Of a stretch of DNA of 64,000 bases, positions 22,205 to 34,000 are shown piece after piece. This DNA is from Liolophura sinensis (lineage: Eukaryota; Mollusca; Polyplacophora; Chitonida; Chitonidae). A program made the position numbers and the translations under genes. Position 1 is the stretch's first letter; each line of letters begins with the position of its first letter. The notes beneath the pieces were generated by a model that worked only from the letters and a program-made list of their open reading frames with translations, did not search any database and was not told the DNA's origin. Location of the stretch: the NCBI RefSeq assembly GCF_032854445.1, contig NC_088305.1:25444628-25508627 (forward strand), in the 5' to 3' direction.

Positions 22205-22325
22205 TCTTTCATTTATCTGATTGTTGATTACTGGCATACTCAGACATTTGTACTCATATAATGGCAGCCAATATTATGAGGGGAAGGCCCACAGATCAAT
22301 GCCCCCACAAGCCGTGGGGGTGGCG
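22205..22325 (-). mobile_element. SINE family A remnant beside the BLOC1S1 stop codon
   Basis: The plus strand keeps GATTACTGGCATACTCAGAC, ATAATGGCAGCCAATATTATG and GAGGGGAAGGC, a decayed inverse of the family A 3' half. The BLOC1S1 3' UTR would run through it. Confidence 0.5.
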
Positions 22326-22329
22326 GAAT

Positions 22330-22456
22330 TTACAAATTACATGTAAATTCATCTTTACTTTTGTTCATACTTTTGTAAGCGTATTCCAGAGCGCTGGATA
22401 TCGTTCTCATGTCCGTCTCTATACTGCGTGCCCAGTTCTCAACATCTCCAAATCTC
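22330..22456 (-). CDS. BLOC1S1: BLOC1S1 exon 4 (C-terminus), carries the 1-bp insertion
   Basis: Acceptor GTGAACAG at 22457-22458; length 127 where 126 fits. The extra base is one of the three A/T at 22450-22452. Downstream the frame reads [19 protein letters not shown] then [19 protein letters not shown] at 22330-22332. Confidence 0.9.
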
Positions 22457-25400
22457 CTGTTCACAATAATAAAAATAATAATGTATGGAACAGGAAAATA
22501 TACCATTTCACAAGAAAATTTATGCTCCAATAATAATTATCATAATCTAAATGCCTGGAAAATGTAGTTAACATGACCCATGTAACAATTTCAATTTGAC
22601 TGTGTTTGTTAGTTTTAAAGTTGTACTTCACTTTTGTCATTTTGTAAAATCAGGCCTTCATTACCATTGGTTTTTACCAGAATCTAAAGGGATTCTTGTT
22701 TAGATTCTGTTGCTCCTAGTGAAAACCTTTATGCGAATAAAAAAGTGAACAGATTTTGGGGATTCCATGTTCAAAAGTTTTAACGATGTGAAACACATTA
22801 CCTGTTGTATGTTCTATAGTAACAAAAACAATAGAATGGTGATGTTTTTTATGGGAATCCATGCAGAAATTTTGGTTTATAGTCTGGAGTCATGACAAAA
22901 AATAAAGGTTCCCTGTAAAGTTCTGTACATCATAATGGTTCGTGTACCTCCTTGTAGCAGATACAAGGGTCAACATATTACATTAATGGTGCTGCTTAAC
23001 TGAAATGCAATGCTGAGGACACAGACATGTTATAGAACACGGACACCATAAGACTACACATACGAGAACCTATACTAACCAGACCTCAGTCTATCCAAAT
23101 GCCTAGGATCAAGCAAGGAAGAACCAAGAAGTCTCAAACATGAGATCAAATAAATGTACAGCAGATATTTCATAGTGAAAGTCAAATACCATAAATACTA
23201 TATGTAAGCATGCTTTGGTGTTTTTACGTTGTACATAACAATTTTTCTGTCACATGATGAGAAGGAGTCATTGTGTGTGTGTGTGTGTGTGTATTACATA
23301 TACTGTGTCTAGATACCAGACATAACACCCCACCCAGTCACATTATGCTGACGCCAACCCAACCAGTCCTGTTTCCTTGGTCTAACCTCTTAGTGCTGAG
23401 GCGGGGTGCCAACAAGTATCATTTTTAAGGTCTCTGGCATGACCCAACCTCTCTGGTCCTCCAACCCATGCTCTAACCGCTAAGCCACTGAAGCAGTCTA
23501 ATGTAGGTGGAACTGATAACTCATTAGACGCAAAGTATCGAATGAGATATTATCACTTCCATCTCTGACAAAAACAATATTCATGGTACTTACTCTAAAT
23601 GACCTAAAATTTCGCTCACAAAAGTGCGTTTTTTAAAGCAAATAAATGTCACAAAATATTATTTTTGGTGCTCTAACATACAATTTTCCAGTAGAAATAT
23701 CCTCCCATGTTGCAAGCAAACCACAAAACACCTCTCAAAACTGAATGGAACTCTCAAAATGAGGAAAAATGGGCAAGTTAGTCATTTAGGATAACCTTCA
23801 TTGTGCAAGCTCATGATGGCTTTCATCTCTGCTGTACATGGGAAGGTATGCCAGCAACCTGTGGATGGTCGTGGGTTTCCCCGTGTTTTTTTTTTTCTTT
23901 CAGTTAGCCGTGGACAACTCACTGTTGTCTGTTGGCCATGAATTTATCCCCCACATCACGCACAAAAACGTGACTGTAAGAGTAGTTCCCCTTTGACAGC
24001 TGACCGTATATCCACAACACCGAACATTGTAATCTGTTATCTTTTAGAGGCAAACTAAAACACAGTTTATAATCTGTTGTTGGAAAAGTAGCATGATTAA
24101 AGATAACTGATTATTAAAAAGATAAGAGTACTACTTTTATTTCTCTTTTAGATTAAACTCGCTTAATCAACAGAGTATTGTATTAGATTTTTCTTGAGGT
24201 CCTCCACTAACATTTACTACTAAAAAAAAGATCAACTACATATCTACATTGCTTATGGGACATGTTGCTACACCAGATTAATATCATTGTTTTTACATGG
24301 AAACACTCGACTGAATCAAGAAAACGAACGTGTATGTCCGTACAAAATACATGTGTCTTAAAAGTGTCTTTGTACATGAATTCAGTTTGAACTGAAGACT
24401 GGTCAAAACAGAAGACAAACACTCACAAACACTTTTGTTTATATAAGCAGTATCTATCCACTGAACAAACAGCATGATTTTCTATGCCAACCATTGTTTT
24501 CTGCTCGGTTTCCTTCAACCATAATGCTGGTCACTGTCACATGCTGTACTCAAGAATACTTCACTTATAGGAAGGCGACCAGCAATTATGATGGGAGGAA
24601 AACCGGGCAGAGCCCGGGGAAACCCACGGGACCATACGCAGGTTGTCGCAAACCTTCCCCACATACAGCCGAAGAGAAAGCCAGCATAAGCTGGACTTAA
24701 ACTCACAGCGACTGCATTGGTGAGAGGCTCCTGGGTCATTGCGCTGCACTGACATACTAACCACCTCATTCCCGTTATTCCCTTCAGGTTGTCTTACCTT
24801 CAACGCAGTGTTAAAATCTTCCACCAGTTTGAGCCACTGTACAGTTTGCTTGGAGAAGTGAGCAGCGTTTGCCTGTAAGATCTTTGTCTCTGTGTCCAAC
24901 TTTTTCTGATTAACGTAGGCCTGTGCCACCCTGCACAAACAGATTGATTAATTCACTGAATTATTGGTTATTGATTTCTTTCATATTTCTCTTGTTTCTA
25001 AGGCCACATTTTACAACAACAAGTTTTGGAGTTATATAAAATAAACTTAGCCACACACACACATATATCGCAAATTCTCCCAGTAAATCTGGATGAATAA
25101 TGCAACATCCCTAGTTTAATATGAACCTGGTCTGTTAGTTCTTCTGATTGCTTTCTAAACCTTAAAACTTAATGACTAAATCTTTTCCCAAATGAGGGTG
25201 GGCTTTTTTTGTTGGCAAATATAAATGCTATAATATATTACTTTTGCTGCTGGACAATGTTTCCGCTAGGATATCATCCTATCTCTAATCAAACCTTGAA
25301 AACACCTTTCAAATATGAGCAGAACTCCTGGGAATCTAGTTATGGACAAAATTTTAGATCATTTACATATTAACATATACATGTATACCATAATTAGGTC

Positions 25401-27431
25401 AGCTTGGGAAAGTTGATTTTGGATTCATTACATGAAGTCAATCATATAGACAACCTTCAGGAAGGGTCAAATTCCCAGTGACATCTGCCCATGCAAGCTG
25501 AGGACATGGGGACATAGGGCTGGATTTGCTGTTTGAAGCCATGCTCAAACTATCCTACAAGACTTGTTGATTGTAACCAAGGCCCTTATAAAAAGTGAGA
25601 GTGCCAAAAGTTAGAAAAGCTTTTCTCTTTTGCCCTTTGGGTGGGGGTAGGAATAGAAGAAATCAGTTGCCCAGCAACCCCCACCCCGACAACTTTAAAT
25701 GGACACACAACACTTTATCATAATACAACCCTAATGACCAGTGTATAAAATCCTCCAATGAATGTCCAGATGATGATTTAACACTTGTGGTGGTTCACCC
25801 TCACCCATAATTGAGATGATCCACCAGAGCGTGACTCAGAGCTGTGGCAGAAGCAATAGCTGCCTTCTTCTTCTTCTCTGCAAAATTAACGTAATGACAA
25901 CTTAATAGCAAGGCATGCATTCTCTCCCATTTATTTATTTCACTGGTGTTTTCTCTCATGCACATTTGTTTATGACAGTGGCCAGGTTTATTGGTAGAGG
26001 AAACCCAGCAATAGCAAGGAAAAAACAAGTTGCCGAGTAGGGTAACTGTCATTGAGCAACACAGTTACAACAGTTACGGAGAGAAATGGTCCCAATGTGT
26101 CGGATTGACGTTAAGGAACATTATGAGACTCGCCTAACTAAAAGGACCATGGCAATCGGGGTCAACTTGTGTTACTGCCTTGGACTATTTTTTTGGTAGG
26201 CCAACCATAGAACAGGTTAGTTAATTTGTATGAACAAGCAGTTGGCATCAGTTGGAAAATTTAATGTGTGTGTAAACAGCGGTAACTGTTCCTGACTATC
26301 AATCCGACACTTTGGGGGCTGTTTCTTTCTGTAAATCTTGCAACCGTACTGTTTGATGAGAGTTACACCACTCGGCAACTAGGAGAAACTCTGTATTGTC
26401 ACAAAAATATGTGACTTACAGATATGACAACAAAGTGACAGTTAACATCCTCAGTTTACATTGGATTATACTCCGACACTAGGTTTAGAAAAATTTTATT
26501 CGGCCAGACTGGCCCCAAACCACCTTTCATTGTGCTCCATTTAAAATCTGCTGTAGTTTGCCATTGTAAATTGACACGATGTTGAGACAAAACTTGCACG
26601 TCAACTTTTGTCTTCACAGCCCTTATGTTCCATACCTTTTCATTGGTTGATTTACCACAAGCACAACGATGATCAGTTATTTCCTTAGCTGTACTGACAT
26701 CTGGATATATTTGTCAAGGGCAGTCAACACCATCATGTTTATAAATGGAGTGCGCTTTGATGGTGCTTTGAGGCCATCATTGGCCGAATAAAATTTTGCC
26801 AAATCTAATGATACAGCAATCTCGAACTATTGCTAGTCACCAAAGAAGCAGATTTTTCGCATGACCCTCTTCAAATAAAAGCAACACCTGAATCCACATC
26901 TGTCACTGGTTACTGTGCATTGTATTCGAGAGTCTTTTGCTAAGAGAAATTCCACCAGCAAGCTCACATTTTGAGTTTATTTCCTTGTTTTAATAAAAAA
27001 ATTTCCCTTTTCTGCACTCTTCATTTTAGGCAAGGTACCAGACTAAAATACAACTCCTCTGCACAGAGGGAGCAACCTATCCTACCACACACTTGATCCC
27101 ATCTCACAATGTAACTTTCGTGGCTGCTTCATTCGAATCAGATCAAGTTACATGTTTGCAACTGATGAACTTAAAAATAGTTTACTATAAACAAGCATGT
27201 ATGAAGTACAGACATTTCTATGAGTGCGAAACTCGAATAGACTCTGCTCTGTCGATCTCCAATGTGAGTTACCAGGAATTAGAAACTGATAAAGTGACAA
27301 CCGCTGATATATAACTGTAAAGAACAAGGGGAAGCGTTTGAACATAGAACTTAAATACGTCTACATGTACCTTGGTCATCTTTCCTCGCATTCTGCTTGG
27401 ATTGATGCTGTTTAAGCAAAGTCGACAACAT
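22330..27431 (-). CDS. BLOC1S1: BLOC1S1 (GCN5L1), four exons, frame broken by one extra base
   Basis: Exons on the minus strand: 27371-27431, 25805-25877, 24798-24930 and 22330-22456. BLOC1S1 is a small coiled-coil subunit shared by BLOC-1 and BORC, which act in endosome-to-lysosome-related-organelle traffic and lysosome positioning; mitochondrial acetylation roles are also reported. The protein reads [17 protein letters not shown], then [41 protein letters not shown] and [16 protein letters not shown], all close to the vertebrate protein and in the right order. Expected length is 130 residues (human short form 125). Exon 4 begins GAGATTTGGAGATG where EIGD requires GAGATTGG: one T too many shifts the frame to EIWRC then stop. 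No alternative GT or AG nearby rescues it. Either a base error in this sequence or a recent frameshift; the rest shows strong conservation, so an error is likelier. Confidence 0.93.
23273..23293. repeat. (GT)n microsatellite
   Basis: About ten GT units in BLOC1S1 intron 3. Confidence 0.85.
23318..23503 (-). mobile_element. SINE family B, minus copy with tRNA-like head
   Basis: Read on the minus strand: CAGTGGCTTAGCGGTTAGAG (A-box-like), CATGCCAGAGACC, then TCAGCATAATGTGACTGGG and GGGTGTTATGTCTGGTATC. It shows a clearer A-box head than the other family B copies. Confidence 0.78.
23598..23800 (+). mobile_element. Family C dispersed element, copy 2
   Basis: AAAATTTCGCTCACAAAAGT, ATATCCTCCCATGTTGC, AAACCACAAAACACCTC and GGGCAAGTTAGTCATTTAGG parallel 11036-11255. 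Confidence 0.7.
23812..23884 (+). mobile_element. SINE family A, middle fragment
   Basis: GCTCATGATGGCTTTCATCTC through GCCAGCAACCTGTGGATGG to GTGGGTTTCCCCGTG. Confidence 0.7.
24500..24775 (-). mobile_element. SINE family A, head-to-head composite next to BLOC1S1 exon 3
   Basis: A 40-bp plus-oriented piece (GCTCGGTTTCCTTCAACC, ATAATGCTGG) is joined to a minus copy (CTCAAGAATACTTCACTTAT to the reversed head at 24775), giving a potential hairpin. It ends about 23 bp from the exon 3 donor. Confidence 0.82.
24798..24930 (-). CDS. BLOC1S1: BLOC1S1 exon 3
   Basis: Acceptor TTTGTGCAG at 24931, donor GAAG|GTAAGA at 24797. Encodes [18 protein letters not shown] to VEDFNTALK, 44 codons. Confidence 0.95.
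25250..25365 (+). mobile_element. Family C dispersed element, copy 3 (fragment)
   Basis: AGGATATCATCCTATCTC, TCAAACCTTGAAAACACC and TAGTTATGGACAAAATTT follow the family order. Confidence 0.6.
25805..25877 (-). CDS. BLOC1S1: BLOC1S1 exon 2
   Basis: Acceptor TTTTGCAG before 25877, donor TATGG|GTGAGG at 25804. Encodes [20 protein letters not shown] then HLNYG. Confidence 0.95.
25929..26013 (-). mobile_element. SINE family A, decayed 3' end
   Basis: TTATTTATTTCACTGGTGTTT, ATGACAGTGGCCAGG and GGTAGAGGAAACCCAGC. Confidence 0.55.
26477..26815. mobile_element. MITE family E with about 75-bp terminal inverted repeats
   Basis: Left GGTTTAGAAAAATTTTATTC, GGCCAGACTGGCCCCAAACC, TGTGCTCCATTTA. The right end is its inverse: TAAATGGAGTGCGC, GAGGCCATCATTGGCC, GAATAAAATTTTGCCAAATC. 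About 340 bp in BLOC1S1 intron 1; no open frame. Confidence 0.72.
27371..27431 (-). CDS. BLOC1S1: BLOC1S1 exon 1 (coding part)
   Basis: ATG at 27431-27429, reading [20 protein letters not shown] plus one base, donor CAAG|GTACAT at 27370. Vertebrate BLOC1S1 starts MLSRLLKEHQAKQNERK, which fixes the start. Confidence 0.93.
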
Positions 27432-27853
27432 GTCTCTGACTCAACTTCACTGATTAACAGTTGTACGCATCATCACCAACTGGCGGGAGTGTAAATTTGG
27501 CAAGATAACAGCCACCCAGTCTGATTATTTCAACAGGAGAAATGATTAACAGGCTCTCAAACAACTGTCAGACCGCCCACACCTGACGCCGAACAGCACC
27601 CAAGCGGAAACACATCCGCGCTACAGAGTGCATTAACCAGCGGCCAAAGTATTAAGATAAATGAATGAAAATTGCTGATTTGTAAACTAATGGTCATATC
27701 AAGTAATGTATTAGGGGTTAAAGTCTATTTGAGGAGAAATTGTTCACAGAAGTGAAATCTTTATGTTTCAATGAAGCCGCATCACATATCCTAGAGCGAG
27801 TGGAATTGAGGTCAAAGTTCAGCGATTGAACAGCGCTTAGTGAAGCGGCAGCG
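27432..27853. promoter_or_regulatory. Shared bidirectional promoter region of BLOC1S1 and integrin alpha
   Basis: Only 422 bp separate the two start codons. It is the one long SINE- and array-free gap beside genes here. No clear TATA box is placed for either gene. It holds GGCGGGAG (27483-27490, E2F-like) and several CCGC/GCGC groups, in keeping with a TATA-less housekeeping promoter. Transcription start sites cannot be read from sequence alone. Confidence 0.65.
27809..27821 (+). promoter_or_regulatory. DR1 nuclear-receptor half-site pair
   Basis: AGGTCA-A-AGTTCA, a close match to the HNF4/RXR DR1 consensus, 33 bases before the integrin start codon; likely within its 5' UTR or at its core promoter. 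Confidence 0.4.
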
Positions 27854-28047
27854 ATGGCGGTGTACGGCAAGCCAGTGGTCTACAGTGTGGTGCAGCTAGT
27901 TTTACTTCTACCTTGTTTACTTGGATTTAATTTGGACACACGGATACCTGTGATTAAAAATGGACCGCAGCTTAACAGTTTATTTGGATATTCTGTCGCT
28001 GAACATCAAATTTATAACGTTGACGACGGATCGGTCGCTGAGAACTT
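27854..28047 (+). CDS. Integrin alpha exon 1 (signal peptide, start of blade 1)
   Basis: ATG in GCAGCGATGG, donor AACTT|GTGAGT at 28048. Encodes the leader, FNLDTRIPVIKNGPQLNS and LFGYSVAEHQIYN. Confidence 0.95.
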
Positions 28048-31000
28048 GTGAGTACTTCAAACCCCTCGAGGCCTCATATTTGCCAAGCCCTTTGCCCTAC
28101 AACAACGACATGTATACACTCCTTAAAAATACTTCTTGTTAAAAAAAAATGTCACTTCAGAATTTTAGGTTTGATTCATTTCTGTGCGTTTGTTTTGTCT
28201 CCGTTCTTCTGATACTTGTGATTTATTTAACTGGTTTGTCAATAGCAGACGATATAGTCACAAAATGCGAACAGATGCAGTTAGGCAAACAAATGGTATT
28301 GTTGTTACAAATATTTGGGGTAACTGGTATGGTCTGTATTTTTATATATAGGAAATTAATGGTTGTATTACATTAACTAGTTTTTGAGATGGTGTCATTG
28401 TATTTTGGTATGCTCTTCATGTCAGCAGAATTTTATTGTAGATTTTTGAAAATTTTCTTTGTAACCTATAAGAGTTTGATGCTCACATTCAGGTATTCTG
28501 CACATGTAAATGTGTTTCATTTCTTGAGTTTTTGACAGAATTTCAGTTTTGGTGACTTAGAAACTGATTTAACAACGAAAAGAGAAAACTTCAAGAAATG
28601 TGTCAACATGACTATGAGATTCAAAAAGTGTAGAAAGATATGACAGCTCAGGCTTTCTAAATGAAACAAATCTCAAGTCGGTAACAATTTTGAATATTTG
28701 AAATTTTATATTGATAAACCTTGAGATAATCTTGGTAGGTTATACATTGGACTTTCTGTTATAGCTAAGTGAATGAGGGGTGAACTGTCTGTTGAAGGTG
28801 TGTGAAATGCTATTATCTGTTAATTTACCCTCCATCTTTCAACATGCCACTGCCTTTAAGTGTGTCATAGGGCATCTGTTTCTTGTCCCCCATGGGAGTG
28901 TTGTGGGGCAATGTTACTGTTAGACTTAGTTATGAGGCTGTTTGGTTTAGCCAACAGTGACAGATGGATAAGGATGGTTACAGCTAGTCAGGGGAGTCAA
29001 CTAGCCATGGGCTGTCTAGCTTGTGAGTGAAATGAATTAGTGTTAAATGTTATGGGTGGGTGAGTCTTGGCATTAAGGGGGTAGGGGTGATTGGATATAA
29101 CATTTTGACTGATGTCTGAAAATTCTTGATTCTTGGAGTTTCTCAGCAGAAAGCTCTGTTTCCTCTCTTATTTAAACATTGTATATGGTTTGTGCGATCA
29201 TAATTTCCATACCACGTCCATTAAAATGCACAAGGAGAAAAAAAAGATAATGGTGCTTTGTAATTTTAATTATTTATTTATTTCACTGGTGTTTTACGCC
29301 GTACTTAAGAATATTTCACTTATACGACAGCGGCCAGCATTATGGTCGGAGGAAACCGGGAAGAACCCGTGGGAAACCCACGATCATCTGCAGGTTGCTG
29401 AAGACCTTCCCACTTTCAGCCGGAGAGGAAGCCAGCAGTAGCTGGGCTTGAACTCAGAGCAACCTCATTGGTGAAAGGCTCCTGGGTGATTAGATGCGTT
29501 AGCGCGCTAACCAACTGAGCCACGGAGGCCCGTGCTACTTCGTAATGTTGTAGGACTAGGGTGTCACTGAAATTATTTAGTTGTCTTAAAGATGTCTATT
29601 TCACACTTTTTGAGCAAGGGATTGAGTGAGGGCAGGGCATTAAGGAGGGGAGTAGTAAGGAGGGGGGAGGCTAGGCAACTGCTATCATATCAAATTCTCT
29701 TGAAGAGGCTTGACTCATCTTAGGTGTAATTTGGAAGCTGCTCAGGGACAAAAATTTTAAGAGGAGAGGGTGGGTGGGGGGATAGTTCTGTGACTAATTC
29801 CAGGTCTTTTAGTTACTACTTAACCATGGTAGTATTCCTGGTATGGGCGCCAGATGTTCCTGTACCATTACTCACTCTTACCTCAAGCATGTTAAGCTTT
29901 CTCTTAGTAATAAATGCATGTAAACATGAATAGGCCTACTGACTACTGCTTAAATGGGTAATTAAATCTCTTTACGCTGTTGATTTATGCATGGAGTTGA
30001 TACAGCTCGATATTAAAATCTAAAAATGCCATAGAATGGGAAAAAAAGGAAATAAATTTAAAATTATGAAGAAATTTCATATAATTGTTGTGTCATTAAA
30101 TAGGTACATGTAAGAAATAAAAAGTGCATTTGTGAATTAAAATATGATAAATCCTCCAGAATTTTGTAGTATGGTCAGTGTGTTGAAATTTGGAATTTCC
30201 TCTGTTTGATGTTCATGTTGAAGCACGGATTTATCCCCATGCTCAATTCCTGCAGAGGGAGGGAAGCAGAACATCCTCCTCATTCATGAGTTTCTGTCTT
30301 AAACCTGGACCAGCAAAGGTGACCTAAACTCTTATTACTGTAAATCGCATGTCATAGTTTGGAATTTTACCAGCTCTGTGCTTCTGTAAGCAGTTTCTGA
30401 AACTTTAATCAGTGAGTACTACATGCAGTACAAACATTTGGGTGTTTGGGTATCCAGGATTTGCTCATGGTTACGTCATTCTTTTTCATGAAATCCCAGA
30501 AGTAAGATATCCTAGTACAAGTTTGAACTGTGAACATGTATGTCTGGTAATCTGCCAGCTGCATATGCCGTGGGGTGGGATGGGTATGCCCTGTGGGGTC
30601 AAGGTGTGGCCTTAGTTGTTGATGTAACCTTTATGCTGTGTGTGGGAGGAGAGATGAAGAAAGGGGAGTATTTGGAGGAGGGGGGGGGGGCTTAAGTGCT
30701 AGATAAGAAGGAAGGTAATGGTAGCGTTAATAAGAGAGTACTGCCTGGTTTGTGTTTTACATGTTTACTGTGGTACACAAACTTTACACAAATACATAGA
30801 ATTAGCTGCATATTTTAGAGTATTTCCAGACACTTGATTTTGTATGCAAGTACCTATATGTACACAGGTAAGACGAGTATGATTTGTGTTCATAGATATC
30901 TTAATGCTGTGGATCTATGGGTACTTTATGGTCTGTAGTGGATTATTCTTGTCTTTCTGACCCGTGATGTCTCGGCTATTCCCTCAACCTGATACCCTGA

Positions 31001-34000
31001 CCATTGCATTAAAAGTTTAACAAAAATGACGTATTTACACCTTGAGCCACCATTCAGCATTGCAGAATTGCTGAAGGCTGTGTGCGGCAATTTCACTTAC
31101 TGTTAACAGAAATATCGGACTTGACTCTAGGGTTATTTAAAAATCCACATAGAGGAACTATAATTCACAGTACAGGTATGCGCCCATTGAAATCTGTGAA
31201 GTGAGATGTTCACTAGGTAGAGATGGCCTATGACACATGTACTTAATTGGGGGATTGAGAGACACAGGTGCTCACACATTTGTTCCCTATTTACATGATA
31301 TAATGCTGGAATATAACATATTCCATACTAATTTATTTGTTGTGGGTTAAAGCCACTGTGGCTCCACATGGCATTTTAAATATGATATTACATGTAGGTA
31401 CATGTATATGTACATGGGTATGGATGTATGACCACTCTTGTCTTGTATTGCCCGCCGTCGTAGAAGTGAACTGTTCTTGAGAATGGCGTAGAACACCAGT
31501 CGAATAAAATAAATGTATAATGGTTTGTTGTCAACACATTGGCCAAACATGTCAAAACCTTTAACTGTCGAGTTACTATAGCAATGATAGAATAGCTCCA
31601 TTATGGGGACAGGAACCTATATGTCCTAAGTCCTTCCTGAGATAACCACTCTAATGCAGAGCATTGCCCATAACATTTAATACGCAGTTTTCGAGTTACG
31701 TTATTATGACAACAGAATGACTTCCCTGTGCAAAATGATGTCATCACTTTATGGCCCAAAAATCTATATACCTACCTTTTAACAGGGCAGTGATCGTGGT
31801 TAGATCAAGGCAGAACACCATTTTTTGTGCAATATTGGGAACCCAAATCCACCCAAGAATACAATTCAGAAGATCATACATTATTTAAAATAACCTTGTT
31901 AAATGACAAATATACTCTAAACTAATTTGTCACACATGACTACGTGGTCATACATTTGTACCTTTCTGATGTTCATTGTAGCTAATTAGAAATGAACAGA
32001 AATTACTTGGGATCTACTAGATGCATGTTTTACTCCTTGTCCATATATGGCACACATGTACACGTCACTTTTACTGGGTTAGACAACCTCATGTGTAGAA
32101 AATAGGATATTAGTATACATTTTTAGTCAGAATCTAACCACAGATTGTTCCGTTTGTGAATGAGTCAAGTGCTCTTCCTTGAGTACATGCAGGTTTCAAG
32201 TGTCGTTACTGAGTACTGCGGTGACCTAGGGCTTGTCTTCACACAATAGTTATCAGCTTAGGTCATACTTAGTATAAATGTATAGAGATATTATTTGCCA
32301 TTGATTAACAAAGTTTGAACACCTGCCTTTAATACTGTACATGCACATGTCTAGGTTTGCGTTCTATAAAGTTAGGTTTAAGTTAGCCCTTGTTTAGGAC
32401 ATTTTGGGTTAATTGGCTTGAGTATGGCTTGATGACGCCCATTGTCTCCGCCAGGAATTCCTGATTTAATTTTATCACCAAGACAAAAACTGAATTGAGT
32501 CATGCCCTGTACCCTGGGGTAAACCCACGCGTGCTTTGCATCTACACAGTGGTGCCTTGCTCTGTCGCTGATGCTCTGGGGTGGAATTCTTGTCCGATAA
32601 GGTTCAAATGTCGAAGTTCAAAGGTGAGACGAGGTCAGACTATGTCATGTGGCCTTTGTATCTGAGCTGGTTAAAACAATAAACTACATGTTTATTTCCA
32701 CATACCTTGTCAGTGACATGATGATACAACTGAAATTGAATAGTTGTTATTCGGACCATTTTTTTTTTTTTACACTCATTTTCTATGTGTGCTGGTGTCT
32801 CATTGCAGCATTATGACAGCTTAAGTCTGTACACGTTAAGTGTTATTAGTTATTGCATAAACATGTCATACATTATCTGTGAAATGAACATTGTCACTAA
32901 GTACAGGAATACCCTTGTACAAAGTTCATGTGTACTCAGTTATTCAGTTAGCTAAGACAGCAGTAGGGGAGTTTCAAGTTTGAATTCTTTTATCGCCAAA
33001 GGTAAGAAAAGTCCTACTGTATCATGTGACCTGTCCAAAATGTTAAGCAACTATCGCCGGATCACATTTACTATAACATGGGTGTCATGGGAATCAAGTT
33101 TTGCAAAAAGTTATTTAGAGTAGACAAATGATGGAGAAAACTGAAGAGCTGAAAGTTTGTGGACCTGAGAAGTTTCTAAAGGAAAGAGGTGTCATTTGTG
33201 CCTCTGGAACGCTGCGAGACAGGTGCTTTTTGTATTAATGTCAACAAGGGTTGCCTGACATTTTTCATAAGTGACATCAAGGATCATTACTGTTATTACC
33301 TTAAAAGTTTGAACTTATTGCAGTGTGTAGATGCTGAAGTGAAAGAAGTTGATATGTAATAGTAAGCTTGTTTCCTACCACTGCATTGAAAGGCTCATAC
33401 ACAAGTATAAGGCTGTGGCTTTATTAATACCTCCTTTATGCACTCTGCATGTGCAGGTATGAATGATACTTCAATTGTGATTTGTAAATGTGTGATCATT
33501 TTAGATATTTAATTAGAAGTAAAATGGGCAAGCGCATCAGAACCAATGTCTGCAGAATTAGTTTCTCAGTTATTGCACATGAAGAACAGATATTCTTGGT
33601 TCTAGCTTGATACATGTACATGTGCCCTTGTATATTTATCAGAGAATAATTTACCGTATCTCCAAGATTTTGAAATAACAATTCTTACAGTACCAGTACT
33701 TGTTTTCCTAGGGTAAAATTCTTTTGGCGAGAAAAAAAAAAAATACTTCTTTAAAAAAATTTTAGAAGTGAACCATATATATAGCTGTCAAAAAATGTAG
33801 AAATATTTTCAAGGATAAGGTCAGTGGAGTCATTACATTAAAATGTGTAGAACAATTCCTCTTTTACATCAGGACTGTGCTAACCACCACTGCGCAAGAG
33901 AAAACTTTGCTGACTCGGCAGTCTTTATTCCCCTCTATACTTAACCCTTCAAGTCACTTTATCCCATAGCTACTCTTACTCTACTTCACCAGGTTATTTA

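Noticed and set aside
27093-27314. 73-codon frame between BLOC1S1 exons 1 and 2
   Set aside because: Lies in an intron on the opposite strand and shows no known domain.
28149-28376. 75-codon frame with two hydrophobic segments inside integrin intron 1
   Set aside because: No homology I recognise, AT-rich context and expected at this length by chance.
29500-29532. tRNA gene suggested by A/B-box sequence
   Set aside because: Part of a SINE head; no cloverleaf with intact acceptor stem, and the same head recurs in other SINE copies.
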